From Nitrospira sp. (GTDB taxonomy: Bacteria > Nitrospirota > Nitrospiria > Nitrospirales > Nitrospiraceae): a DNA stretch of 64,000 nucleotides. Below are positions 8,498 to 16,844 of this stretch, piece after piece (within the stretch, counting starts at the first letter, position 1; every line of letters starts with the position of its first letter). The DNA lies in the NCBI GenBank assembly GCA_024998625.1, contig JACOEL010000001.1, forward strand, positions 248,001 to 312,000, read 5' to 3'. Both the position numbers and the translations under genes were made by a program. The notes below the pieces were generated by a model that was not told the origin of the DNA, searched no databases, and saw only the letters and a program-made list of their open reading frames with translations.

Positions 8498-9388
8498 TCA
8501 GCGGAGATAGTTGATCAACGACGAGTCAAAAATTTTGGTGAAGGTTTGACTGGCGGCCTGCACGGCAACTTCCTGGAGACGGAGTTGGGTAATGGCTGTT
8601 GCCAGGTCCGCATCCTGATTGTCGGAGATGGATTTTGTGATGGTCAAGGTAGCCGCATCCAAGGCGTCGTGTGTGACCTGGAGGCGGTTGGCCAGCGCGC
8701 CGACGGTGCCCTGCACATCGCTGATTTGAGCCGTCGCCAAATCCAGGTTTCCCAGTCCGGCTTGAATGCCGGAGCGATTGTCGCTTTCAAGGGCCGTGAG
8801 GAGGTCACGTAGCGAATCGAACATGTTGGTCGTCGATCCGGTGAAGATGCTGCTTCCCGGTATGAGGATCTGCACGGTTTGATTTTCACCAACCGCGATC
8901 GACTGGGTCTCGCTGTTGCCCTGATAGGCGACCGTATCCCCTGAGGTGATCGTGAAGGGCTGCACATCCGTTTTCGTCCCGCCGAAGATCGCCTGCCCGG
9001 CCACCTCCGTGTTGCCCAGTTGAACCAGTTGCCGCTGAAGCTGCCGGATCTCTTTGGCGATGCTCTGACGCCCTTCTGCTGACGTCGTGTCGCTGCTTGC
9101 CTGAATGGTCAACTCCCGCACTCTGGTGATCAGGTTCTGGACCTGTCCCAACGCCTGATCGGCGGCATTCACGCGTGCGGTCCCGAAATTAATATTGCGA
9201 GCCCACTGCATCGTTTGCGAGAGCGCGGACTTGTCGAGCACGATCTGGCCATACGAGCTCGGATCGTCTTCGGGAGTCGAGACCCGCTTTTGGCTGGAGA
9301 TCTGCTCCTGCGAGGTCAGCATTTGCAAACGGGAACGTTGGAGATTGCCGAGCAAGGTGTTGTACATCTGTTGATCGGCGACTCTCAT
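8498..9388 (-). CDS. flgL: Flagellar hook-filament junction protein FlgL
   Basis: A 296-residue FlgL (HAP3), a flagellin-like protein joining hook and filament. The N-terminal coiled-coil region MRVADQQMYNTLLGNLQRSR and the C-terminal TQLRLQEVAVQAASQTFTKI follow the family pattern of paired helices that polymerise in the filament core. Length is normal (about 300). It starts 32 nt after the flgK stop, in the flgM-flgN-flgK-flgL order expected for a late operon. No secretion signal is needed beyond the disordered N-terminus, since it leaves by the flagellar type III system with FlgN as chaperone. Confidence 0.95.
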   Translation of the reverse strand: MRVADQQMYNTLLGNLQRSRLQMLTSQEQISSQKRVSTPEDDPSSYGQIVLDKSALSQTMQWARNINFGTARVNAADQALGQVQNLITRVRELTIQASSDTTSAEGRQSIAKEIRQLQRQLVQLGNTEVAGQAIFGGTKTDVQPFTITSGDTVAYQGNSETQSIAVGENQTVQILIPGSSIFTGSTTNMFDSLRDLLTALESDNRSGIQAGLGNLDLATAQISDVQGTVGALANRLQVTHDALDAATLTITKSISDNQDADLATAITQLRLQEVAVQAASQTFTKIFDSSLINYLR

Positions 9389-9419
9389 AATGCCTGCTCC
9401 CGGTGAAGTGACAAGAGGG

Positions 9420-10814
9420 TTACCGCTTCAAAGACAAGATCGTCTGCAGCATTTCATCGCTGGTGGTGATCAGCTTTGAAGCGGCCTGGAACGCACGCTG
9501 ATACTTCAACAAATTGATGAGCTCTTCATCCATCGAGACCCCGGAGACTTCCGCCCGGTGGGCCAGCAGTTGATCGTGGAGAATCTCCTGTCCTTGCAGG
9601 TCCCGGGTGGCCCCTTGAAGGGTGGCGCCGAAGCTACCGGCCATGGCGCCGTAGTAGCTTTGAAAGGTCGTATTTCCTAAGCCCGCGACCGAAGCCGTTT
9701 GCAGGTTGGCCAGGGCGAGGGCATTTACGTTATTGCCGGGCACACCGGCGGCGGTTGAAGAGGCGGCGATTTTCTGGCGATCCGTCAACGCCATGCTAAT
9801 CGTGCCGGCCGTGGTCCCGGTGGCCGTGAAGAAATCCTGTGTCGTGGATCCATCCAATCCATAACCGGCACGATGCTGAGTGTTCACTTGCGACACGAGC
9901 TGCGACGTGAGGGTGTCGAGAGAGGTTTGCAGTCCCGCGGCAGTGGTATCACGCGCGTCGATCAATCCCTTGAGACGGCCGCCGCTGATCGAAGAGGTGA
10001 TATCCGTGTTGGGACCGGTCCCGCCGTCATACCGCACGTCGAGCAATCCACCGTTGGTCACATCGGGAACGCCCGTGAGTTTGTATGCCGTGTGGTCGGT
10101 CACAAGGATTTGTCCGACCCCGACAAAAACGGTGACCTGCCCGCTTCCATCCTCGATCGAAGAAATATCCACCAGTCCGGCGAGGTCGTTCAGGAACCGG
10201 CCTCGTTGGTCCCGCAGATCATTGGCCTGCTGCCCGCTCACTTCGGTCAGTTTGATCTGGGCGTTCAGATCAGCGATCTTGCTCGCCAGCGAATTGATGT
10301 CGCTGATCCCGCTCCCAATTTGTCCATCGAGGGAAATCCGTTGCGCCGACAGTTGCGATGACGCCTGGTTCAACTGTTTGGTCAGCCCGTCGGCTTTGGT
10401 CAGGAGCACCGTGCGCGCGGTCAGATCGGCCGGATTGGTCGCCACGTCCTGCCAGGCCTTGAAGAATTCGTTGAGCCCCGCCGCGATGCCTTGATCATTC
10501 GCGTCGTTAAAGAGGATTTGAATTTGCGACAGAGCCTTCTGCGACGCGCCGAATTGCCCGATCCGTTCATTTGAGCTCAGGAGTTGTTGTTCAACGAAGC
10601 TGTCGACGGAGCGGCGGATTTCCGATACCTGGACGCCGGTTCCGATCTGGCCGGGGCGTCCGTTTTCCGGGAGGGATTCGGTCAGAACAGCTTCCTGGCG
10701 GGAATAGCCGGGGGTGCTGACATTGGCGATGTTTTGTCCGGTGACGGACATCGCCCGTTGAAAACTGGCCAGCGCGTTGGAACCTACACCGAATAATCCG
10801 TTGAGTCCCGACAT
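9420..10814 (-). CDS. flgK: Flagellar hook-associated protein FlgK
   Basis: A 464-residue FlgK (HAP1). The N-terminal rod/hook motif GLFGVGSNALASFQRAM with ANVSTPGYSRQE, and the C-terminal SMDEELINLLKYQRAFQAAS, are the conserved ends that pack as coiled coils in the axial structure. FlgK forms the first of two junction zones between hook and filament. It lies between flgN (its chaperone, 11 nt upstream) and flgL. It is somewhat shorter than the 550-residue enterobacterial protein, the difference lying in the surface-exposed middle. Confidence 0.97.
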   Translation of the reverse strand: MSGLNGLFGVGSNALASFQRAMSVTGQNIANVSTPGYSRQEAVLTESLPENGRPGQIGTGVQVSEIRRSVDSFVEQQLLSSNERIGQFGASQKALSQIQILFNDANDQGIAAGLNEFFKAWQDVATNPADLTARTVLLTKADGLTKQLNQASSQLSAQRISLDGQIGSGISDINSLASKIADLNAQIKLTEVSGQQANDLRDQRGRFLNDLAGLVDISSIEDGSGQVTVFVGVGQILVTDHTAYKLTGVPDVTNGGLLDVRYDGGTGPNTDITSSISGGRLKGLIDARDTTAAGLQTSLDTLTSQLVSQVNTQHRAGYGLDGSTTQDFFTATGTTAGTISMALTDRQKIAASSTAAGVPGNNVNALALANLQTASVAGLGNTTFQSYYGAMAGSFGATLQGATRDLQGQEILHDQLLAHRAEVSGVSMDEELINLLKYQRAFQAASKLITTSDEMLQTILSLKR

Positions 10815-10825
10815 ACGATCACCAG

Positions 10826-11278
10826 TTATCCCTTGGCTCTCACCCTGCCGCCTGTGCTGGCTACTGCGGTGCCCGAGGACGAATACAGTGCCGCCGACTG
10901 CGGTGAGCGTTGCCAGATGCGGAGCGTGCCTTGCAAGAACTCGAGCGACTGCCCGATCAGGGCGGCGTTGAACCGGTTCAGCCGATCCGTCTGCTCGATT
11001 GCCGCGACAAGATCGGCCTCCTGCTGCTTGCGCGAGGACGGCGAGCCATACAAAGCCGACAGCGTCAACTCGTTTCGGCGTTGGTGCTCCAATTCTCGAA
11101 TCTCATCCAATAGGTGAGTTTTTCGTATCGTCACGGATGTGAATTGTCCGAAGGAAAGGGACCGAATGGCATCCTGCTCTTCAATCAGCAGAGCCTGAAA
11201 GGCCGTGAGTTTGTCGAGCATGCGGCACAGAAGCGGGTCGGAGGCTATGGAAAGTGGCTGCTGTACGGTCGACACCAT
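10826..11278 (-). CDS. flgN: FlgN-like export chaperone
   Basis: A 150-residue, predominantly helical, charged protein without membrane segments. The sequence is weakly conserved, but size, helical pattern (LDKLTAFQALLIEEQDAIRS) and position directly upstream of flgK and downstream of flgM identify it as FlgN, the chaperone that holds FlgK and FlgL before export. The ATG at 11278 is preceded by AAGGGG. The tail (SSSGTAVASTGGRVRAKG) is low-complexity and probably disordered. Confidence 0.8.
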   Translation of the reverse strand: MVSTVQQPLSIASDPLLCRMLDKLTAFQALLIEEQDAIRSLSFGQFTSVTIRKTHLLDEIRELEHQRRNELTLSALYGSPSSRKQQEADLVAAIEQTDRLNRFNAALIGQSLEFLQGTLRIWQRSPQSAALYSSSGTAVASTGGRVRAKG

Positions 11279-11351
11279 GTTTCCCCTTCAAACGAACGGT
11301 TCCGCCGTGTGAGGCCGCGTGATCGAAGAGTCGAGCCGTACGTCAGGCGCG

Positions 11352-11657
11352 TTACAGGACCGCGTCGGTCAAGACGTTACGAATGATGGCATCCGCAACC
11401 TTCTTACCGTCCACGTTGTACGTGCCCCCTTCGACCGACTGACGAATTTGACCGACTCTGGCATCACGCTCCGCATCCGGCTGTTCCGCTGCCGCCCTCA
11501 GACGCTGGAGTTCTTTGGCCTGTTCGGAAATCTGGACACGATCCTGAGACTGCGTCCCTTGAGACGCGGTCTTCTTGTTGTGTGTCCGTTCAGTGTCCTG
11601 AACTCCCAACAGAATTTTCGCGAGATCTGCCGCCCGGCCATTATGTGAGATCTCCAT
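11352..11657 (-). CDS. flgM: Anti-sigma-28 factor FlgM
   Basis: A 101-residue FlgM. The C-terminal half, with DARVGQIRQSVEGGTYNVDGKKVADAII, carries the conserved sigma-28-binding pattern (RxxxIxxGxYxVDxxxVAxxI). FlgM holds FliA inactive until it is exported through the finished hook-basal body. The N-terminal half is polar and likely disordered, as needed for export. A GGGGGAGGAG ribosome site precedes the start. A sigma-28 promoter lies upstream, so FlgM feeds back on its own regulon. FliA itself is encoded at 17880-18641. Confidence 0.92.
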   Translation of the reverse strand: MEISHNGRAADLAKILLGVQDTERTHNKKTASQGTQSQDRVQISEQAKELQRLRAAAEQPDAERDARVGQIRQSVEGGTYNVDGKKVADAIIRNVLTDAVL

Positions 11658-11718
11658 GACTGCTTCTCCTCCCCCATTGCCAGGGTGTTCCGAAAGGCCA
11701 TTCCCCTAGTCGAGTACT

Positions 11719-11746
11719 CTATCGGCGGGACCAGCCGGGAACTTTA
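11719..11746 (-). promoter_or_regulatory. Sigma-28 (FliA) promoter for flgM-flgN-flgK-flgL
   Basis: Minus strand: TAAAGTTC (-35), 12 nt, GCCGATAG (-10), each differing from the classical TAAAGTTT / GCCGATAA at a single base. It lies between the flgJ-like stop and flgM; transcription would begin near 11711, about 54 nt before the FlgM start. This is the best sigma-28 site in the window. Confidence 0.8.
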
Positions 11747-11761
11747 GGAAAAGCGATCGAA

Positions 11762-12091
11762 TTAAGGAAGTTTTTCTGCATAGGCATCGACGAATGCCGT
11801 AATGCCGATCCCCCCTGCTTCTGTGGATAACTTGGCTATCTCTTGATCGTAAAAGGAGTACCAGACCTGCTCGTTTTTCCGGTCCAGGAGTCCCTTCGGA
11901 ACGGTTTCCCTCATATTTTTAATAAGATAGGAGATGAAATACGATTCAAACTCCTGCCCGGCTTTATGGAGCGCCGCGCGGGCCTTGTCCCCTGCCGGTG
12001 CTTGCTCGACCGGACCGCGGAATCCCAGCGGCTGTGGAGTCGCCATTTGGGCCAGATCGAGTTGCCCTGACATAAGATGTTGTATTTCCAT
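11762..12091 (-). CDS. flgJ: FlgJ-like rod-binding protein (no muramidase domain)
   Basis: A 109-residue protein equal to the N-terminal rod-scaffolding domain of FlgJ. The segment AGQEFESYFISYLIKNMRET with the following GLLDRKNEQVWYSFYDQEIAKLS is typical. Salmonella FlgJ is over 300 residues because it adds a peptidoglycan hydrolase; that domain is absent here, as in many other phyla, so a separate enzyme must open the cell wall. Last gene of the flgF-flgG-flgA-flgH-flgI-flgJ run, 17 nt after flgI. Confidence 0.88.
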   Translation of the reverse strand: MEIQHLMSGQLDLAQMATPQPLGFRGPVEQAPAGDKARAALHKAGQEFESYFISYLIKNMRETVPKGLLDRKNEQVWYSFYDQEIAKLSTEAGGIGITAFVDAYAEKLP

Positions 12092-12108
12092 TGGAGGCGT
12101 GGCCCTTC

Positions 12109-13419
12109 TTAGACAATCTCAAGATTCGCTTGAAGTGCTCCCGCGGAACGCAGGGCCGAGAGGATGGCCACGAGATCACGCGGAGTCACACCCACCGCGT
12201 TGAGTGCCCGTACTACTTCTCCAAGCGTCACCGTTTGATCGACCACAATCAGTCGCGACTCCTGCTCGGTCACTTCCGTCTGCACATCAGGAGTGACCGT
12301 CGTTTGCCCCTGGGTCGAGCCGATCAACGGAGCCGGAGGCTGCGAGACGTTGAGTGTGTTCTTGACGGAGATCGTCAGGTTGCCGTGGGAGATCGCACAG
12401 GTGGAGAGTCGAACATGTTCACCCAGGACCACCGTACCGGTGCGTTCATTCACCACCACTTTGGCGGCGACATCGACGGTTACGTCCAATCCTTCCATCG
12501 TCGCGATGTATTCCACAACCCGTCCGTGAAAGGTTGCGGGAAGCGACGTTTTGACGAGGCCTGCATTTACCGGAACAGCCGTGCCCTTTCCAAACGTCCC
12601 GTCGATCGCCTCCGCCGTACGAATGGCGGTGGTGAAATCTGGGTGTCGTAGCAACACGGAGACACTGTCCCAGTTCTCGATATCCACCACCAACTCTTTT
12701 TCCACGATGGCACCGGCAGGTACCACCCCGGCCGCCTGATGGTTTTTGGTGATCGTCGCGCCGCCGGCGCCGCCGGTCCCGCCGAGGAATCCACCGATGG
12801 AGACCGGCCCCTGAGCCACCGCGAACACCTGTTGGTTCGGCGCCTTCAGCGGCGTGGAGAGCAATGTGCCGCCTTGGAGACTTTTCGCATTGGCCATGGA
12901 AGAGACGACCGCGTCCAGCGTCATGCCGGGTTTCACGAACGGCGGGAGCTTCGCCGTCACCATCACCGATGCAATATTGCGGGTGAGCAACTGGATGGGA
13001 TCGATCACCAGATTGATGCCCATCTTGTTCAACATGGACATCATGGCTTGAATCGTGAACTGGCCGCCGATGACCTGATCACCTGTCCGGTCGAGACCGA
13101 CGACCAATCCATATCCGATCAGTTGGTTTTCGCGCACGCCTTCGATGGTGGCCACATCCTTGACTCGAACGGCCTGGGCCAATGAGGCCGTAAATAACGT
13201 GATCGTGAGGAAGGCCAGCATGCCCACCGCGGTGCGCCGAAACCAGGCCGCTCCTTGTGGCTGTCTGTCAGGAACAGGCGCCGGTTTCGGCGGCGGAGGG
13301 GTCCAGGGCCGCGCGAGAAGGCCGGGATCCATTGAGGCCGGTCGCAACACCCCGCTTGAAAGCATGAGACGAAAGCATTGCGTAAGCATCGCTCGTTGTT
13401 GTTTGCGCGGCCTCGTCAT
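12109..13419 (-). CDS. flgI: Flagellar P-ring protein FlgI
   Basis: A 436-residue FlgI. The mature protein is typical, beginning VRVKDVATIEGVRENQLIGY and ending RDLVAILSALRSAGALQANLEIV. FlgI forms the periplasmic ring around the rod. The signal peptide (hydrophobic stretch GMLAFLTITLFTASLAQA) does not sit at the very start: about 75 residues precede it, including a proline-rich run. The start at 13419 was chosen for its AGGAGT site 7 nt upstream; a start closer to the signal would give the usual length of about 370 but has no visible ribosome site. The 5' end therefore needs direct proof. Follows flgH by 43 nt. Confidence 0.9.
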   Translation of the reverse strand: MTRPRKQQRAMLTQCFRLMLSSGVLRPASMDPGLLARPWTPPPPKPAPVPDRQPQGAAWFRRTAVGMLAFLTITLFTASLAQAVRVKDVATIEGVRENQLIGYGLVVGLDRTGDQVIGGQFTIQAMMSMLNKMGINLVIDPIQLLTRNIASVMVTAKLPPFVKPGMTLDAVVSSMANAKSLQGGTLLSTPLKAPNQQVFAVAQGPVSIGGFLGGTGGAGGATITKNHQAAGVVPAGAIVEKELVVDIENWDSVSVLLRHPDFTTAIRTAEAIDGTFGKGTAVPVNAGLVKTSLPATFHGRVVEYIATMEGLDVTVDVAAKVVVNERTGTVVLGEHVRLSTCAISHGNLTISVKNTLNVSQPPAPLIGSTQGQTTVTPDVQTEVTEQESRLIVVDQTVTLGEVVRALNAVGVTPRDLVAILSALRSAGALQANLEIV

Positions 13420-13462
13420 GATGACTCCTGTGGCTGGTCGATTCTTCCCGACGGACTTGCGA

Positions 13463-14179
13463 TTAAAACGGAGAGACCCAATCCAGAATTCTGACGAGCC
13501 AGCCCGGCCGCTGCACATCGTCGACGACTCCCAGGCCGGAATATTCGATCTTGGCGTCGGCAATGGCGCTCGACTGCACCGTGTTTTTCGTATTCACATC
13601 CACGCGCCTGACGATGCCCCCGATGGTCATGATCTGGCGTTCCGAATTGACGGTCACCTCACGTCGGCCCTCGACCCGTAAATCGCCGTTCGGCAACACT
13701 TCCGTCACGATGGCCGAAATCGTGCCTGTCAACGTGTCTTCCCGGTTGGTTGCGCCTTTGCCGCCGAATTTGCTCTTGGCAGTGGCATCGATGCCGAACC
13801 CTCGCTTGGCTTCTCCGCCCAGGCGGATTCCCGGGATGCCGAGGTAGCCCATCCCGGTCCCGCCGATCCCATTCGAAATGGTGGAGTCCCGCTCTGCGTT
13901 CGTGTCGGCGCTCTTCGAGCCCTTGTGTTTTTCCACGATCAGAATCGTGATGATGTCGCCGATGCGCATCGCGCGAAGATCTTCATAGAGATAGGCCCGC
14001 CCATTCTCTTCCTGCCACAGCGATCCCATGGTCTTGGGGGGAGGCAATTTGGCCATCTCCACCTTTTGTTGCTTCGTGCTGGGCGAGGCCGAACAACCGA
14101 CCATCACGCACAGCGCGAGACCGAACCAGATGAACCGGATGCGGCGATATTGTGTGAGAGACCGGTTAAAAACTGACAC
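13463..14179 (-). CDS. flgH: Flagellar L-ring lipoprotein FlgH
   Basis: A 238-residue outer-membrane lipoprotein forming the L-ring. The GTG start at 14179 lies just inside the flgA 3' end and has a GGGGGTGG site; it gives the expected length and puts a lipoprotein signal (FGLALCVMVGC, lipobox VMVGC) near the N-terminus. The conserved FlgH segments GSLWQEENGRAYLYEDLRAM, TGTISAIVTEVLPNGDLRV and RVDVNTKNTVQSSAIADAKI are present. It overlaps flgA by 14 nt. The presence of FlgH with FlgI shows that the cell has an outer membrane. Confidence 0.93.
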   Translation of the reverse strand: MSVFNRSLTQYRRIRFIWFGLALCVMVGCSASPSTKQQKVEMAKLPPPKTMGSLWQEENGRAYLYEDLRAMRIGDIITILIVEKHKGSKSADTNAERDSTISNGIGGTGMGYLGIPGIRLGGEAKRGFGIDATAKSKFGGKGATNREDTLTGTISAIVTEVLPNGDLRVEGRREVTVNSERQIMTIGGIVRRVDVNTKNTVQSSAIADAKIEYSGLGVVDDVQRPGWLVRILDWVSPF

Positions 14180-14972
14180 GGACCACCCCCGGGGCAACGA
14201 CGGTCGCCCGCAATTCCTTGCCGGAATCGACATTGGAGACCGTGATGGTTTGCCCCAATTCACCATGCGATTTCGTGACTCCCACGGTTTGAATCGACAA
14301 CCCGCCCTGCCGGGCTTCAATCGTCACCCGATCCCCCTTGTGCACGGCGAAGGGGCGCCGGACCGAGGTCATGCGTATGGCATTTTGAGGCGGAAGCGGG
14401 CGAATGGCCGCTTTGCCGATGACTTCGGCAGGACTGGTCACAAACGGTTGCTTCAGGTCGTATAGGACGATCCGTTCCGTGGTGACGTCGTCGGCCCCGA
14501 TCTCCTCGTCGACCTTGATCGACCGCACCGGCACCACCACCTCGACAATGGCGGCCACATCGGCGGTGGCATCGATGGTCTTGATGAATCGCCCGTTCAC
14601 GGCCAGATGAATCTGGAACACTCGACGTCCAAGCGGTTCGTCTGATCGCCCGGCGCTGACCTGCAGATCGACCGCTCCGGAGGGCACGACGATCGGCTGC
14701 TGAGGGTCGCCGATCGCCACCTGGCAATCGACCGCGCGGCCGGCCAGTTCCCGTTTGACGAAATCGTGGATCACCCCACGGATTTGTTCGGGATAGATAA
14801 GCCGTTTTCCACGGGACTGCGGGAAACCCTGCGCATTGTGCGCAACAGCCCCCTGCACCTGGAAGAGCGGCCGCACCGGAGCCCGCTCCCCTGCCATGGC
14901 CGGCAAGACCGCGCTCGTGACCAGGCTGATGGTCGCAACAGACAGGAGGCTGAGTCGATTCACAGGTGTCAC
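14166..14972 (-). CDS. flgA: Flagellar P-ring assembly chaperone FlgA
   Basis: A 268-residue exported protein: signal peptide LLSVATISLVTSAVLPAMA, then SAF domain. Conserved FlgA features are VVVPVRSIKVDEEIGADDV and the C-terminal VHKGDRVTIEARQGGLSI plus GQTITVSNVDSGKELRATV. FlgA is a periplasmic chaperone for P-ring assembly and so fits next to flgH and flgI. Start is a GTG at 14972; another GTG at 14963 has a better-spaced AAGG and may be the true start. It lies 24 nt downstream of flgG. Confidence 0.92.
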   Translation of the reverse strand: MTPVNRLSLLSVATISLVTSAVLPAMAGERAPVRPLFQVQGAVAHNAQGFPQSRGKRLIYPEQIRGVIHDFVKRELAGRAVDCQVAIGDPQQPIVVPSGAVDLQVSAGRSDEPLGRRVFQIHLAVNGRFIKTIDATADVAAIVEVVVPVRSIKVDEEIGADDVTTERIVLYDLKQPFVTSPAEVIGKAAIRPLPPQNAIRMTSVRRPFAVHKGDRVTIEARQGGLSIQTVGVTKSHGELGQTITVSNVDSGKELRATVVAPGVVRVSF

Positions 14973-14996
14973 CCTTGGTTGAAGGTGCGGCGCCGA

Positions 14997-15788
14997 TTAC
15001 CGGCGCAGGTTGTTGGCAATCTGCATCATTTCATCGGATGCCTGAATGGTCTTGGAGTTAATTTCGTAACTCCGTTGGGCGATGATCATGTTGACCATCT
15101 CCTCCGCCAGATTGACGTTCGAACTTTCCAGGAACCCCTGTTGCAACGTCCCGAAGCCGGTGGAAAATCCGCCGGTCCCCTGTTGAGCCGGTCCTGAAGC
15201 AAAGCTGTCCAGAAACAGGTTGCCGCCCATCGCCACCAGGCCCGAAGGGTTGTCGAAGCGGACCAGCTGAATCTGCCCCACCTGTGACGCTTGTGTGACG
15301 CCGGGAAGCAGAACGGAGACGGTGCCGTCCTGGCCCACATCGATTTTCAATGCACCCGACGGAATCGTAATCACCGGATTGAGCTGGTCGCCGTCGCCGG
15401 TCACGAGATTGCCGACGTTGTCGCGTTTGAAGGATCCGTTGCGGGTATACATGATGGTCCCGTCGGGACGGGTCACCTGGAAAAATCCGGCGCCGTCGAT
15501 GGCCAAGTCGAGATCGTTCCCGGTCTGCCGCATGTTCCCTTGCACCCATTCCTTGGCGACCGTAATGGGACGCACACCGCCCCCGACCTGCACGCCGACA
15601 GGAAAAACGCCCACGTTCGAGGCGTTTGTGCCCGGTAAGCGTTGAATCTGATACAGCAGATCGCCGAATTCCGCACGGCTGCGTTTGAACGCGTTCGTGT
15701 TCACGTTCGCCAGATTGTTGGCGATGGTATCCACGTTCAGTTGCTGGGCCGTCATGCCCGTCGCGGCCGTCCACATTGCGCGAATCAT
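14997..15788 (-). CDS. flgG: Flagellar distal rod protein FlgG
   Basis: A 263-residue FlgG. The N-terminal MIRAMWTAATGMTAQQLNVD with NNLANVNTNAFKRSRAEF and the C-terminal SNVNLAEEMVNMIIAQRSYE are diagnostic of the rod protein family, and the length matches the 260 residues of FlgG. It forms the distal rod that crosses peptidoglycan and the P- and L-rings. Strong AGGAGG ribosome site. It follows flgF by 9 nt. Confidence 0.97.
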   Translation of the reverse strand: MIRAMWTAATGMTAQQLNVDTIANNLANVNTNAFKRSRAEFGDLLYQIQRLPGTNASNVGVFPVGVQVGGGVRPITVAKEWVQGNMRQTGNDLDLAIDGAGFFQVTRPDGTIMYTRNGSFKRDNVGNLVTGDGDQLNPVITIPSGALKIDVGQDGTVSVLLPGVTQASQVGQIQLVRFDNPSGLVAMGGNLFLDSFASGPAQQGTGGFSTGFGTLQQGFLESSNVNLAEEMVNMIIAQRSYEINSKTIQASDEMMQIANNLRR

Positions 15789-15797
15789 GCGTTCCTC

Positions 15798-16565
15798 CTA
15801 TTGCACCCGGCCCAGATCCTGAATGGCCGTTTCGGTCATGCGATCCATCGTTTGGATCAATTTCTGCGCCGACTCGTAACTGCGCATGCCTTGCATCATC
15901 TTCACCATTTCACTCAACGAATTCACGTTGGACTCTTCGATGTGTCCCGACTGCACCTGCGGTCTTGTCGACACCGCCGGTTTCCCACCGACAAACAGTC
16001 CTTCGGCAAACTTTTGCGGCATCCCGTTCTCGGGGAACTCGACTACCTTGATGCTGCCGATCGGAGTGCCGTCCACCTGGATCGCCCCCTCCGCATTGAT
16101 CTGGATATTGCCGGGCGGCACCTTGATCTCTCCTTTGGTGCCCATGACCGGGTGCCCAAGATTGGTCACCAGGCGTCGTTGGCTGTCGAGAGAAAAGATG
16201 CCGTTGCGTGTGTAGCGAACGCCGTCAGGGGTCTTGACCTCAAAAAACCCGTCGTTCTGTATGGCGACATCCAGCGGATTGCCGGTAATGCGGATCCGCC
16301 CCGGCTCAAAGGCCGTTCGGACTCCATGCACCTCGGCAAATACCCGTTCGCTGGGACCGGCCGGTCTGGTCGAAATCACCGAGGAGATGCCTCCTGATGC
16401 CACTCCCATCCCCGCCGAACTGGCACGGGCAAAGAGGCTGCGGAATCCCTGCTGGTCCTGCTTGAATCCGGCCGTGTTCACGTTCGCCAGATTGTTGGCG
16501 AAGACCGTGAGTTGTTTTTCCTGAGCGACGGCGCCTGACAGTATGGGGTAGATGGCTCGATTCAT
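15798..16565 (-). CDS. flgF: Flagellar proximal rod protein FlgF
   Basis: A 255-residue rod protein of the FlgF/FlgG family. The opening MNRAIYPILSGAVAQEKQL with NNLANVNTAGFKQDQQGFRS and the ending SNVNSLSEMVKMMQGMRSYE assign it to FlgF rather than to a second FlgG. It is the first gene of flgF-flgG-flgA-flgH-flgI-flgJ and has a well-matched sigma-54 promoter 45 nt upstream. Confidence 0.93.
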   Translation of the reverse strand: MNRAIYPILSGAVAQEKQLTVFANNLANVNTAGFKQDQQGFRSLFARASSAGMGVASGGISSVISTRPAGPSERVFAEVHGVRTAFEPGRIRITGNPLDVAIQNDGFFEVKTPDGVRYTRNGIFSLDSQRRLVTNLGHPVMGTKGEIKVPPGNIQINAEGAIQVDGTPIGSIKVVEFPENGMPQKFAEGLFVGGKPAVSTRPQVQSGHIEESNVNSLSEMVKMMQGMRSYESAQKLIQTMDRMTETAIQDLGRVQ

Positions 16566-16609
16566 TGTTCATATCTTCCAGATGAACCTGTTGTGCTGCA
16601 GAAGGAGTT

Positions 16610-16625
16610 AGCAATGGACATGCCA
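16610..16625 (-). promoter_or_regulatory. Sigma-54 promoter for the flgF operon
   Basis: Minus strand: TGGCATGTCCATTGCT. This has GG and GC separated by exactly 10 nt and matches the sigma-54 consensus TGGCAC-N5-TTGCW at nearly all positions. Transcription would begin about 12 nt on, leaving a leader of roughly 35 nt before FlgF. Confidence 0.8.
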
Positions 16626-16844
16626 TCGCGATACGTCGGGCGGCCCGCTACAGTCGAGGCGATCGCCGAACGAAAATCCTTGTGATTGTCGAGAGATGGG
16701 AACCGAACGGTCTTTGAGGTACCGGAGGGAAAATTCTTCCGCCGTCAACGGCGCCTGTCAAACGGCGTGGCGAACCGGAAGTCTTTGCCGGAAACAGGGA
16801 AAGTCCTGCCTACATGGAATTGGGGGCGACGAGAGTTTCGGAGA

